From Ephemerocybe angulata (Eukaryota; Basidiomycota; Agaricomycetes; Agaricales; Psathyrellaceae): a DNA stretch of 64,000 nt. Under the pieces are notes generated by a model. That model was not told where the DNA came from. It saw only the letters and a list, made by a program, of their open reading frames with translations, and searched no databases. Positions 1 through 10,780 of the stretch are shown in pieces. The position numbers and the translations under genes were made by a program. Where the stretch lies: the NCBI GenBank assembly GCA_013368325.1, contig JAACJK010000067.1, positions 186,001 to 250,000 on the forward strand, given 5' to 3'. The stretch's first letter is position 1; every line of letters starts with the position of its first letter.

Positions 1-1783
1 TAGAGCTGAACGAGCATGTCCCGCAGAGCCAATATGGATTCTTCGCCTGAATAGACGCGGAACGTTTCTGGCTTCCATCCCTATAACAGGAAAGAGGTAT
101 GAGTTAGCATGCTGTAGCCTCGCTCACTATTCAATTCAAAGATAGAGAGCGCCACAAGGGAGGGCGATTGTATTATAGATGCATGCGGGGTCTCGCTTAC
201 CCTTTCTGAGGCCTTGCTCAATTCGAGAAATCTGGGGTTGTCGAGGAAACTGGGGACTCCGCTCACGCTGAGGAAGTTGAGTTGCGGTTGCTTCGTGAGG
301 AAGTGGTAGATCGATAGTGGAGTGACACCTTTACAGAACGATAGGTGCAAACGTTTCAAGCTCGGCCTGCGAAGGCTACCTAGCCATGTTATCCCGGTGT
401 CCGTGATGTTTTCGATGGAATTGAAACGAAGGCTTTCGATTCTTGATAGCGTGGCGATAGATTGGACGGATACATCTGTCAGATTTTTGCATTCTGTGGC
501 AAAGAATATAAGAGTTTGCCTTCAGGACGCGAACAAATCGTTAAAGTAGTTTTACCTGAGAGGTCAAGGCTGGTAATTTTTCTGCAGCGACGGGTAAGTG
601 CTATGATTCCTGCATCCGTGATCTCTGGGACTTTAGCAAGGATAAGCTGGTGAAGACTGTTCCCCAGGCACGCGCCCATAGACTCCAAGGAAGCATCGGT
701 TAGAAGGCAGCAGTTCTTAAGGTTCAAAACGTGCAGCTTGGGCGAGTTGGTTGTAATGAGATGGATGAAGAAGTCCGAAAGAAGTGAGCAGTCTGTAAGA
801 TCGAGGTGTCGGAGGTTGTGGATGAGCCTGAGCGGCATAGGCGCCGCGGGAAGGGGTTTCTCCATGCCCTGGTGATTGGACGATTGATTCGGACCATCTG
901 AGCCGGGGGAGTGCAGCGGAGTCGGGTTGGGACTGTTCAGGAACATTTGGTCAGTTATGGTAGAGCACCCGGCCAAGAGGAGCTTGCGCAGGGGGCTGAG
1001 CGATGTCCAAATGAGGCGGGCGCTTTCGTCGTCAACCCCAGGGCAGTGTGAAAGGTCAAGGGTCTGGAGTGCGCGACATTGCTTGATCAACTCTCCAAGT
1101 CCTTGCGATGTGATCAGAGGAAGGTGCTGGAGATACACTTCTTGAAGTTTGCTGCAATGAGCTGCAAGGGACAAGAGAGCGGCGTCGGTTAGGCGCGAGC
1201 ATTTGCCCAGCTTCGCGCCCAGCAGGTTTGGGTTGTTCCGAGCTAAAACTGCAATGACGCTGTCCGTTACCGATTGGAGGCCCTCAAAGTCTACCGCCCC
1301 GAGCTGTTGGTATTGGTAGGATGCGTGGAGAAGCGTGGGCGAGTCAATCTTCAGGCAATGGGGGATCTCCAAGGCTTTCACTCTGCGGCACCCAGCGAGT
1401 ACCTTGAACTCGTGGTCGGTAATTTCGGTGAGCCCATTGAGGTTGATCACATCAACAAAAGTGCGGTAAGGTAGAGTTTGCTGTGGAGAGGATAGGGTGG
1501 AAATGAATTGCTGGAATTTGTGGTAGCTAGCGAATTTTGGATTGCCCCAGACTTTCTTTTGGGACAGAGGGAGGTAAAGGTGGCAGACAAGGGATAGAGA
1601 GACCAGGTCGTGTGGCGAAGGGATGTATTCAATGACGCTGGACAGGAATTTCAAGTTATAACCGAGGCTCGAACCTGGGTCGGGCAACGTGTTTCTTTTC
1701 AGTGTACGTATCTTTAGGGCCAACCACTATCTTCGCCTACCAGAGCCATTCCTGATCCCAAACAGCCTATTCTCCGGATACAT
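1..1783 (-). CDS. F-box/leucine-rich-repeat protein, GRR1-like (3' end outside window)
   Basis: Substrate-recognition subunit expected in an SCF ubiquitin ligase. Exons on the minus strand are 1741-1783, 556-1674, 201-493 and 1-80; the coding sequence continues past the left edge. The first ~14 codons precede a degenerate F-box (LKFLSSVIEYIP..HDLVSLSLVC, then W). After it come at least ten ~26-residue leucine-rich repeats of the cysteine-containing type (for example LDLSHCPGVDD, LDLTDCSLLSD, LNLKNCCLLTD, LDLSECKNLTD), the layout of yeast Grr1 and animal FBXL proteins. A Ser/Pro-rich insert of ~35 residues interrupts the repeat array around the middle. The ATG at 1783 was chosen because the long open frame itself begins with TTG and a 66-bp intron (1675-1740) joins the two in phase. 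Family assignment is firm; orthology to GRR1 rather than another FBXL is inference. Confidence 0.85.
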
Positions 1784-1941
1784 GGCCCTTAAAGGAGGCT
1801 CTCGACGATGTGGCAGAGGATAGTCTGTAGGCGCTCGTAGACGTGATGGTGAAGGTAGGAAGAAACCAATTTGAATTATTCAGACGATCAACGAGATAAT
1901 CCCATCAAAGCAAAAATAGGGGCTGTTGCAGGATGCAGCAG

Positions 1942-1949
1942 GAAACACA
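1942..1949. repeat. Left target-site duplication GAAACACA
   Basis: Eight bases identical to 2933-2940, immediately outside the transposon termini. Confidence 0.8.
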
Positions 1950-2932
1950 AGGACCCCCCTATATCCCTATATAGGTTCGATCCCAGTGCGACGAAAATCG
2001 ACGAAAATAATGGCCGAGGTCCGATTTTTATGCGCCGAAAACGGCCAGAAGGTAGGGCGACGGCGGCCTGCAGCACCAAGTGTCCGAGATCTCGCGCTTG
2101 TGAACTCATCGGGGACCTGAGTTTCTGATTGCTCAGGGATACCGCTAGCGGTGTCTCCAGTAGGTTAGAGTCAAGTACACTCTTTTTGTGAAAGAGGAGG
2201 GTCGCAATCTTTGAGGCGCGTGGAGTTGACGCGATCAAAATCGAGATGCAGTTAATCTCTCTCTTGAACCACCACGAGGGCCGGCGTTCAGCTTTGGACC
2301 ATGTCGGCCTAAAACCACCACCACCACCACCACCACCATGTTAACAATGACCACCTCTCGTTTCTTGTCTCTCAACCCAATTCCGCGACCAGAAAGTGCT
2401 TCATAATGTCCGAATCACTTACCAGACCGCAGAAATGGGACACTTTGGCCGCGAGCGAGCTCCTTCAAGTCGTGATTCATCCGGTCAAATCACCGATCTC
2501 TCTGGGGAAATACGAAGGGTGCAACTGTTTTGTTGGGACTAGTGAAGACACTGAAGGCCCTTGTGGCCTGGAAAGCTGTAGTGGCCGTTCAGGAGAAGCA
2601 GGAGGAGGGGGAAAGCTCTGAGTCCGAGCTCGATGTCTGATATCATGGTTTCTCGTACTTCCGCAAGGCTCTCTTATTGTTTAAACCATACTTTCACTAC
2701 AGTAGCATCCGTTAATGAAGATTTTACAGCTCTAAAGCTCATTTTCGGTGATTTCAGCCATTATGCGACGAAAGGCGCCCTCCTGGAGGTCCGATCTAAT
2801 ATGCGACGAAAATGGACCCAAATGGGGTCCGGCCGAGATTTATGCGCCGAAAAGGGCCGGAAGGGCTTGCGACGAATTTTGACGATTTTGGCGTTTTAGG
2901 ATCGGACCTCTGACCGCATATAGGGGGGTCCT
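1950..2932. mobile_element. Non-autonomous DNA transposon with 15-bp TIRs and 8-bp target-site duplication (hAT-like)
   Basis: The element begins AGGACCCCCCTATAT at 1950 and ends with its exact reverse complement at 2932. It is flanked directly by GAAACACA at 1942-1949 and again at 2933-2940. Perfect 15-bp inverted termini plus an 8-bp direct duplication are the signature of a cut-and-paste transposon; the 8-bp duplication suggests the hAT superfamily. Subterminal repeats support this: TTATGCGCCGAAAA occurs near both ends in direct orientation and GCGACGAAAAT-type motifs recur. No transposase-like frame is present in the 983 bp, so it would depend on an enzyme supplied elsewhere. It stops 26 bp from the stop codon of the neighbouring DUF6699 gene. 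Confidence 0.85.
2314..2337. repeat. (ACC)8 microsatellite inside the transposon
   Basis: Eight uninterrupted ACC triplets in non-coding sequence in the left half of the transposable element. Confidence 0.9.
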
Positions 2933-2940
2933 GAAACACA
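2933..2940. repeat. Right target-site duplication GAAACACA
   Basis: Eight bases identical to 1942-1949, immediately outside the transposon termini. Confidence 0.8.
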
Positions 2941-2965
2941 CGAGTACAGTACACATGAACGAAGT

Positions 2966-4278
2966 CTACGATTCCACCTCTGTATCATTGATATCAACCG
3001 TACGAATCTCCCACATCCCGTTCCACGACCTCGTTAGCCCTAGGAATCCAACGTCGGACCCCAAGAAATCCACACGCAGGATTCCTACCCGGAGTAGACC
3101 TATGTCCCCGTTGCACCGAACTTTGTATGCCGTCTCGACGCGTTCGCGGTCGTCCGCGGTCATGGACTCGTTATAGTAATCTTGCGAGGAGATGGGCATC
3201 ATGAGCTGTGCGTAGATATTCCCGAGGATATCAGAAACGAGGATCCCATTGGAATGGGTTGAACGGACGATGATCGTCCAAGGGAGTCGGTGATGCCAGA
3301 GGCGGAGGTCGTGCGCTGGGGGAGTAGATCCGACTTGTAGTAAGTGGACGTGGTTGACCGGTCCGTTACTGTTGGGAAGATGGAGAAGGTATGCGGAAAA
3401 TGGATTGCACCGAAGGTCGAAGAAGTAGGTCAAGGGTGGAGGCGAAGGGTATCTCAAAAGGGAGTTGAGGACTGGGCGCGTATACGTAACGAGAGCGCGC
3501 GTATTCAGATAGGTTGGCTCATCTAGGGCGCAACGTAGGTACGTTGGAATGGGAGAGTAAGGAAGCTTGACTCACCAGTCATGATTGCGCGAATTCCAAG
3601 GAGTCGTCGCTTGAACCACGAAGCAGATGGAGGAAAGTAGTCCTGCCTCCAGTTGGCTGGTCTCTCCCTCTTGAGAGCCGATGTTGAAACGACAGAGAAT
3701 GTTCCGGGGCTCTGGGTGATGAAGTGCCTGAGGTCTCTGGTAACGTGGGACACCACTGCATGCTGGGATTTCGCCCTATCCAAATGACGACTCTGAGGCT
3801 GCGACGATGGCCCTGCGACTTGTTTCCGGTTCGGGAAGGTGTGTACTGTTGCCGAATTTGTCAAAGGGCGCTTGGTTGATCGCGGTTGGGAGGGAGAGGG
3901 TCTCTGAGGGGAGGCGGGAGACCGCGCAGAGGTCGTAGGTCGGTTCTGAGAAGAGGACGCATGGGGGCCATCGTCCTCATCTTCGCTTGAGGAAGACGAA
4001 ACTGACTCCAAGCTACGGATGGCAGCAGCTGGCTGGTGGTACTGCGAGTAACAGGGAAGTGGCCAAGCAGGAGGGTAGTTCACCCCTTGCATGTCATTGA
4101 ATAATGGCTGATGGGTCGGTCTAAGACGAGGTATTAGTATATAAAACTGAGGCAGCGAGTGACGCCAGACATACGGAAATCTAATAACAAGGTTGAGATA
4201 TGGCATCAAAGCTGTTAGGAAACACGGCACTTACAGTGGGTTTGGGTAGTTGAAAGCAGAACTCCAAAAGGTAGCCAT
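2966..4278 (-). CDS. DUF6699 family protein
   Basis: Function unknown. Exons 4235-4278, 3576-4120 and 2966-3522 sum to 1146 nt, 381 residues. The short first exon encodes MATFWSSAFNYPN, typical of the N-terminus of these basidiomycete proteins. A long Ser/Pro-rich, probably disordered stretch follows (SSSSSEDEDD, then many SP and PS dipeptides). The DUF6699 domain is C-terminal: PPPLTYFFDLR near residue 220, HDLRLWHHRLPWTI, the SNGILVSDILGNIYAQLM segment, and a closing GLTRSWNGMWEI motif. No signal peptide or membrane segment is visible. The family is expanded in Agaricomycetes. The stop codon lies 26 bp from the transposon, so the native 3'UTR or terminator may have been separated from the gene. 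Confidence 0.8.
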
Positions 4279-6871
4279 GGTAGAGTTGTGGGGGATGAGG
4301 GTAGGAGTAAAGGGAGACTTGAGTCGCTGCGCATGTTCTTTGCAAGAAGGGAAGGGATAAAGGGAAACTTGGGGTTCTCAGCTCTCTTGTTACTTATTGT
4401 GGTGTTGGGTCGTGTGCTCAAGCTCATGCAGGAGAAAACAAGAGCCAAACAACGGCGACATTCAAGAGAGAAATAGCAGAATATCCTTTGTTGGGATATT
4501 GTGTCGGTTTCTGGTCTGTGAACAATGCTGGCAGCGGGATCCTGAGTCCCCATTGTTCGGTACTCATGCCCACCTGCCCCGAGCCCGACAAATTAGGACC
4601 AAAATGGCTCACTAGCAGCAGAGCCTGAGCATTTTTTGAGGTAGAGGAGGGAGTTTGCTCTCAAATATTTTCCTTCGTTCCTAACAGTGAAGCCAGAGGA
4701 GTCCAACACCAGGAATCAGAGACAGAGGTGCAGATGGGCAGGAAAAACTCCGAGCGCGTCGGGCCACAGACCCAACAATGCATTGCCTTTGGATACAAAC
4801 ACAGACAAAGGAACATTGTTGGTCATCAACAATGTTGTAACTTGTTCGGACCGTGTGAACACGCTTTATTTCACCCCGCTCATTCATGTTGTCCTTCAAG
4901 CTGCACTGAGGCTCAGAGTGCGACTCGGAGCACGGCCCGCCTCAATGTGCGCGATGTATGTAGCCTCCCACGCGGGCGGATTTACCACCACAATTTGGCC
5001 TGGGTCATGCATGATTCATGGACCCCTGATCATCGGCAAATCCACCTTTCTGCGCCAAGGACATATCTCCATAGAAGCTGCCGAAGAAGACGGGGCGATC
5101 TGAAGCTGTGATTCTTGGTGAAGCCTTTATGCGCGCCTTGCGTCCCCAGGAGTTGACTGCTGAAGCTGAGATTCTAGCGGCATCCGATGGACAGTATATA
5201 TACCAGGTAAGTAGGTGACACGGCATAGGGAGGTTCTCAGCCTGGATGGTTGCCCATGGGACTGTGCCCACCAATCTAGATCAGAGAAGGTTCCAAAGTA
5301 CATCTCACTCGGCGACATTCGGTGAAATGTGGTATCAATAACAAACCTGCAGTTCCGTTTCTCTGAGGCCTAAGAGGGTATGATCAAGAGACAAGGACAT
5401 CTACTCAGGTAGAATGGAACGAAGAAATCTTCTGTTCACATGTGGTGCTGCAACGGTCTACTCATCTCGCGCCTGTGCATAGATCTACTATACGGAACTG
5501 TACTGTCTGGCTGCAGGATACAGCCCTAACTCGACGATGGGCGCTTAATAGCTAATTTTGGAAGCGCCCGGCGAACGGTCGATGTTTCTTGAAATGCCAG
5601 TTCTAGGTCAATGGAAGATACGTCAATGGCTTTCTCTCTTCCATCTCTACCGGCGCCGCTCAAAACAGCGCTCACAGGCTCCTCAAACTGGCCATTGAAG
5701 GTTGCCTTCAAATATCCTCTGTGTATTCTGCAATCCTGGACTCTGACATCTCGACGCTTTCTGCATTTCCGTCCTCTCTAGCTTTTTTCATTTGTTTAAA
5801 AGATACACCTTCTCCCAGAATTGCCGTTTTTGATTAAATACTGGTGCTAAACTACAAGTTGATCCTCATTCTGAATCTTTCTCTGTTTGGTATGATTCAA
5901 ACTCCCTACCCTTTCAATCGCTCCTGTGCTCGTTGGCTAGACGAAGTAGTGTGCTGGCAACAATAGCAAGGCGATGTATGTCTAAGACAGACGTAGAAAT
6001 GGCTCTAACATGTATCATTTGTTGATTATATTGCCTACATGTACGTACCGCCTAAACACTGAGACGTTGAACTCGTATTCCAAGTTGCATCGCCCCACCG
6101 CGCAAAATCATCTCCAATTCACATGTCAGCCCGCTCTTTTGGATAGTCAGCTGTCAGCCTCCAGGCCTCTGAGGATCTGCTACTTTCCAAAGAGCAATAC
6201 AAATCGGGTATTGCAACCTCATTGACAGAATCGCGATACGGGGTTTGTAGGTTCGCATTTGATATTGTGTAGACGATTCACTGCCCATTCATCAGCGCCA
6301 GAGGACACACATTTACGCGAAGCTCGCTATCCTGTGTGTACGTGTGGGCTGAGGGCATCTTAGGCCTGCTCCAATCTAAGCGAATGCCGGCTTTACATGC
6401 TCGAACTTTAGAAATAGCCAGATTAATCTAAGCAGAATAACTCCGCCACATTTTCTCCAGACAGTTGCTCAAAGTTCCTCCAAAGTATGGTGGAACGAAT
6501 GGTATCACTCAGGCCGGACTGATTGGGCTCCTCTGAGGCCGCGTCCACAATGGCCGCGATATATCGAATGGTTTGACAATGAGAAGACAAGAAACCGATG
6601 CTGAGCATCCTTTCTTCGCGCAATATATCAGCAACATTGTGGGCCCGTATCAGCACACAAGCACCATTTTTGTGTCTACATTGATTTGCGCCCATAGCGG
6701 CACTAGCCCGGCAGCCCTGGAAGCTTGTGCCTATAAAGGCACTCTGTTGAGGGGTTCTTTTTCTTCAGAGCTGGTCTCATCTCATCTTACTCAACCACCA
6801 ACAAATAATACAGACGCTGGTCGCCTGCCCCCTCCTTCCACTCTTCACTCCACACCTGTCTTTTCCCAATC
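4279..6871. other. Intergenic region, no supportable gene
   Basis: About 2.6 kb between the divergent DUF6699 and secreted-protein genes. Open frames of 60-140 codons exist on both strands but lack splice logic, domain similarity or consistent composition. An imperfect inverted repeat lies at 4772-4822. A 90-codon ATG frame on the minus strand at 6423-6695 is the only one I could not dismiss outright, but nothing in it is recognisable. The right end contains the promoter of the next gene. Confidence 0.6.
6732..6737 (+). promoter_or_regulatory. Probable TATA box of the small secreted-protein gene
   Basis: TATAAA 135 bp before the ATG at 6872, followed by a pyrimidine-rich leader (CTTCTC-type tracts) usual before highly expressed fungal genes. 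Confidence 0.45.
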
Positions 6872-7582
6872 ATGAAGTACACCGCTATTCTACTGCTCGC
6901 CTCTACCTCTGTCCTCCCCGCCATTGCGCTCCCGCTTGACTCTCAGAATACGGTGTACGAAGCAGATATCATGAGCCACAGCAACCCTTGAGCTGACAGT
7001 CACTATTACATAGGCGCGAGCTGTCCACACCCGGCGTCCAGTATGAAGAGAGGGACACAGGTGCAGCCTCGACCCCCACGACCCGAGAGCTCCATGAAGA
7101 TGGCAATGAAGTCGTGGCAAGGGACGAGCTCATCGAACGCATGCTGGACCTCGACGAGGATTCAGAACTTTGGGCCCGAGCTGTCGAGGAAATAGCCGCT
7201 CGCGAGCTCTCTGATCTCCAAGAGCGGGAGCCTTTCGTTGGAATCTTGTAAGCCTGTACGCATACGCCTACCAGCTTACAAAAAACTTACGCTTTTTCGG
7301 AACAGTACGGCCCTTGCATCTGGAATTGGCAAGGCCGTTCAGTTGGGCAAGGCCGCCGCCGCTGCCAGAAAAGCCGCCAAGGCGAGAGCGGCCGCCTCCG
7401 GAGTCCCGCCTAAGCAGAATAAAAAGCAGAGGGGTGGGAGGAAGAAGGGAAAGCGAGACCTTGAAGATATGGAGGAAGACTTCGGGCGAGACATTTATGA
7501 TGATCTCATTGAGCGGGTGGGAAACGGTGAGGACGAGTATGAACTGCTAGAACGAGAAGGTCAGCTCGATGAGCTGGATTAG
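6872..7582 (+). CDS. Small secreted protein with cationic Ala/Lys core, candidate processed peptide precursor
   Basis: Exons 6872-6954, 7014-7247 and 7306-7582 sum to 594 nt, 197 residues. Residues 1-19 form a clear signal peptide (MKYTAILLLASTSVLPAIA). An acidic segment follows, rich in Glu/Asp (for example ARDELIERMLDLDED). Exon 3 begins with a hydrophobic/glycine stretch (FTALASGIGKAVQLGKA) running into an Ala/Lys/Arg-rich region that ends GRKKGKR, a Kex2-type dibasic site. The tail after it is acidic again (DLEDMEEDFGRD to the stop). The layout is signal, acidic pro-region, cationic amphipathic core, dibasic cleavage site, acidic tail, which resembles precursors of membrane-active or signalling peptides. 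That role is inference; I recognise no named family. There are no cysteines in the core, so it is not a disulfide-type effector. Confidence 0.75.
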
Positions 7583-8297
7583 TAGCACACCTATTCTCGG
7601 GCTTCATAATGAAATTACGCAGGTATACCCTGTCTGTTGCTCTCAAAGCCGCAAAAGAGGCGGTCGCGACTTGAACTCGCCACGTCGGGTGATGGGTGCC
7701 TTGATTGGCGCGCGTCGGATCCCCGGCGCTTCTTCGATATCCACGTGCTTTTGGACCCTCACTAGCGCTGCTCAGCAGCATCGAGGGGACTGAACAGGGG
7801 ACTGAACCTACGCAAAGTTGCCGAAGCGTCAGAGAGTCATTCCCTTTCTGTGACGTTCGGGCTCTGCAGGTCCCAGAAGATTTCCCCGCCATGATGCTCA
7901 TCACAAAAGAGAGGGAGGCTAGGTCGAGACTACTATACTATACAATGTTTTCCAAAGCATCTACAAGTACATATAAATATCATAATCTGGAGATAGCATC
8001 ACGTTGGAGAGGTAGCAATGATGAAAAACGGGAGAAGCAGACAAAGCAAACATGGTTCAAAGGAAGGGGGGCAGAATATCATAAAAGCAGAACAGATAAC
8101 GAAACTACGGAGAAACCAAATGGGTGGTAAGGAAAAGCGAGGGGGATTAAAGCTAGCCCACTAGATAGACATGCCGAACTTGGAGATACAAGGCGACAGG
8201 GTATGCAGAATGGGACAGGCAGTCAATCACACGCACCAAGTCACAGTCGTCCTGAGCATCAGAGCTCGATCAAAGAGAAGCATGAAGGGCCTATCAG
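7583..8297. other. Intergenic region with tRNA-like B-box fragment
   Basis: Between the convergent secreted-protein and RING genes. On the minus strand near 7660-7695 the motif GAGTTCAAGTC, a CGCGACCGCC tail and a following TTTT resemble the 3' half of a tRNA, but no complete cloverleaf or A box can be drawn. The rest has no recognisable feature. Confidence 0.5.
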
Positions 8298-10360
8298 TTA
8301 CGACCCAACCCTCCCCAGGCCACCCACGCTCTCCACGTCCAATGGGAGAGCAGGAGCACGACCTGCAGCTGTGGACATTTCTACGGCAGGTTGTTGCTGG
8401 GCCCCTCTCCCTGTGAGTGTTCGCAAGAAGTTGGGTCTGAAGGTATTCCCCAAGAATCCTGTGCGCGGGCTCGTTTCGTGGTCATGAGATCCCTCGCCGG
8501 TTGGTAGAGAGGCGAGTGTCGGGAGACCTTCAGTTAAAGAGTTCAGGACGGGCCCATTATCGGTAAGCTCATTGCTGGGATTGAACGAGGGTGGAGCAGT
8601 CGTGATGCGGAGAAGGGAGCTATACGCTGCAGCATATGTTAGAAACGGTCGTGCGAATATAAAATGCACATACGTTGTCGACAGACAGGACAGAACCACC
8701 CTTTTGCCTTCCTCTTCCTCCGTGTCGTTGCAGTTCCACTGGCAAGGTTCACAACTGTGATCCCTCCAGTCGGTGTTTGGGTCGCTTCCGCACCGCCCTC
8801 AGGCGTTGTCCCTTCTTCGGCACCTGCCACGGCAGGAGACGTAGGCGTGACTTCTGAATGCGTAATGTTTCCTCCAGCACCAAACTCAACCATGTTCAAT
8901 GCGCACTCCTTACATGCGACCAGATGTCTGCAGGGCAGAAGCACGACTTCCCTGGGAGAGGAAAGGCAGAGAAGACACTCCGATTGAGGGTCATCGTCAA
9001 GGTCAGTAATGACTGGCACGTCTACTGGCGGATAGTTAGGTGTGGCAGGTTCGGCGGGTTTAGCTGTAGAAGTAGATGTCAAGCCATAGATTTCGTGCAA
9101 ATGGAAGGTATGTGGGCCAATCTGAGAAAGAAAGTCAGCAATGCCAGCAGTTTCGAGCGAAGAAGCGTACCGTAGCTTCACGCTTCACGACCTTGACAAC
9201 CCATGGGCGGGCGTCTTCAACAGGTTCTGCCGGCTTCTGTCCCACACGGACAATGTGTAAGTAAGTGACCTGCTCGTTAATGTTCGTAAGCTCTGCCCCC
9301 TGGTCGTCGAGGGCTGCCAGACGGATGGTGACCTTGACACCGTCGTCCTCCGCCTTGCCCTCCTTCTTTGTCGGTGCGCCCTCCTGTGTCCCCTGGGGCT
9401 CAGCGTCAACAACAGCAAGAGCAGGTCCAGAAATACTACGATTGTGGCCGTGTCCTCGGCGGAATCGGAGTGCCGTAAATCGACGTCTATTTCTTGTATT
9501 CGGCTCTTGGAAGGCGACAGAAGGAACCGCAGCTGCACTGCCCTCTGGGTCTTCCACCTTAGGAGGGGACGGCTCCTGCCCCTCCTTAGCCCGCTGCTCC
9601 GGGATATCCTCAAATTGGCCAAGCTCGAGGATAGCCCCTTCATCAAGCTTCAGGTGTTTTCCAAATCCACCGTCTACGACATTTTCAAATACAAGCAGCT
9701 TGGCGAGAGCGTGATGCGGCGGAGTAGGTGGGGCGTCGGGGTGAGATTTAGGGAGGAAGACATGGACGTAGATTCCGCACTTGGGAGCATCGCAATCGTA
9801 CTCGAATTCGAGGCCATGGGGCTGGGAATGCTCGGCCTCGTCGGACTCTTCAGGATGTAAAGGGGAAAGCTTGATAGTTGGGCGTTTAAGGTTGACCAAA
9901 GCTTGTAAAGTAGTTGTAGGTTGGCTCGACTGTAGTTGAGATCAGTCGTCGCCAGACCTAGTTAGTCCACACAGACTCACATCTTTACTCTTCTCCATCC
10001 ATGTTGTTACCACTTCTTGTGTCAGGTCGTCAGTTACAATCTTCTTGTCGACGGTGGCCGTCCAGGCAGGGCCGCTGGTCACAGCGCCAATATTCGGCCC
10101 AAAGAGTGGATCCAGGGTTTTCTTGTCCCTCGTCGATGCATTCCCGTTGGTGTCGTTCTGAGGGAGTAAATGGTCGATCCCGGTGCCCGTCGTTACAGGC
10201 CCAGCCACTGCAGGGGCTAGATGTGTATTCACAGAGGTCGCCCGGGTTGTTGGTTGGGTGCGGCGACCCAGGAGAGTGTTGTGGAATTGATCTGTAGGTC
10301 TATAAGGACAAGCTACATGAGCCTTTGAAAGATATATTTACTCCAGTTCAGCAGGCTCAT
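8298..10360 (-). CDS. RING-finger E3 ubiquitin ligase, Mahogunin (MGRN1/LOG2) type
   Basis: Exons 10342-10360, 9981-10291, 9171-9929, 8674-9121 and 8298-8626 sum to 1866 nt, 621 residues. The middle shows the Mahogunin-specific region: LQALVNLKRPTIKL, matching the VNI/VNL..(S/T)(L/I)(R/K)L motif of MGRN1, followed by a beta-rich FEYDCDAPKCGIYVHVF section. HLHEIYGL corresponds to the LQEIYGI that precedes the RING in animal orthologues. The RING ligands are C412, C415, C427, H429, C433, C436, C507 and C510, with CPVCRQPYSSL at the end. About 70 residues of low-complexity sequence separate the third and fourth ligand pairs, longer than in usual RING fingers. The start is the least certain part: the ATG at 10360 uses acceptor CAG at 10292-10294 and keeps phase, while an alternative upstream frame is blocked by TAA. 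Expected role: ubiquitination linked to membrane-protein traffic (inference). Confidence 0.8.
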
Positions 10361-10780
10361 ACTGGGCGCCTCCAGGTAGCCAGAACGTTGAGGAACGAGA
10401 AGAAGAAGTTTGTAGACAAGTTTAGTCGACTGTTTCACTGGCTCAGGCTCCTCGAGACTCCTATGTAATGCTTAGTCACATTTTGATCCGGACGGCTAGC
10501 TATCGGCCTCTATCGGCGTCACCGCAAACCGACCACGTCAATTGGCTTGGTTTGAACGTTTGGAACTCGAGAACGTCGAGTATCACAGTTAGAATCAGTT
10601 ATTAGGCACAAGGCAGTGGTAAGTACAGTAATTACATCTTTCGACAGGCAAACCGGAAATCGCGAAATCGGGATGCTATACACGAAAGGTGGGGTATGAC
10701 GATGGGCTGGTATATGAAGTATCTATATCTTCGTTTCTTTCCGAGATAACGCTGGTCATGGAATATGGACTCATTGCCGT
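10361..10780. other. Intergenic region, promoter of the RING gene and 3' flank of the ABC gene
   Basis: No open frame of note. Both neighbours are on the minus strand, so this holds the promoter of the RING gene and the terminator of the ABC transporter. No distinct motif seen. Confidence 0.5.

Noticed and set aside
6872..7582. RxLR-type or disulfide-rich effector
   Set aside because: No RxLR/dEER motif after the signal peptide and no cysteine pattern; the charge layout instead suggests a peptide precursor.
7655..7740. A complete tRNA gene on the minus strand
   Set aside because: Only the T-arm-like part fits, its stem pairs poorly in the standard register, and no matching acceptor strand, D arm or anticodon loop is found upstream.
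10342..10420. Longer N-terminus for the RING gene (reading SSRSSTFWLPGG upstream)
   Set aside because: The frame reads plausibly but is closed by TAA with no acceptor AG between, so it cannot be reached by a start codon; the ATG at 10360 with a shifted acceptor keeps phase.
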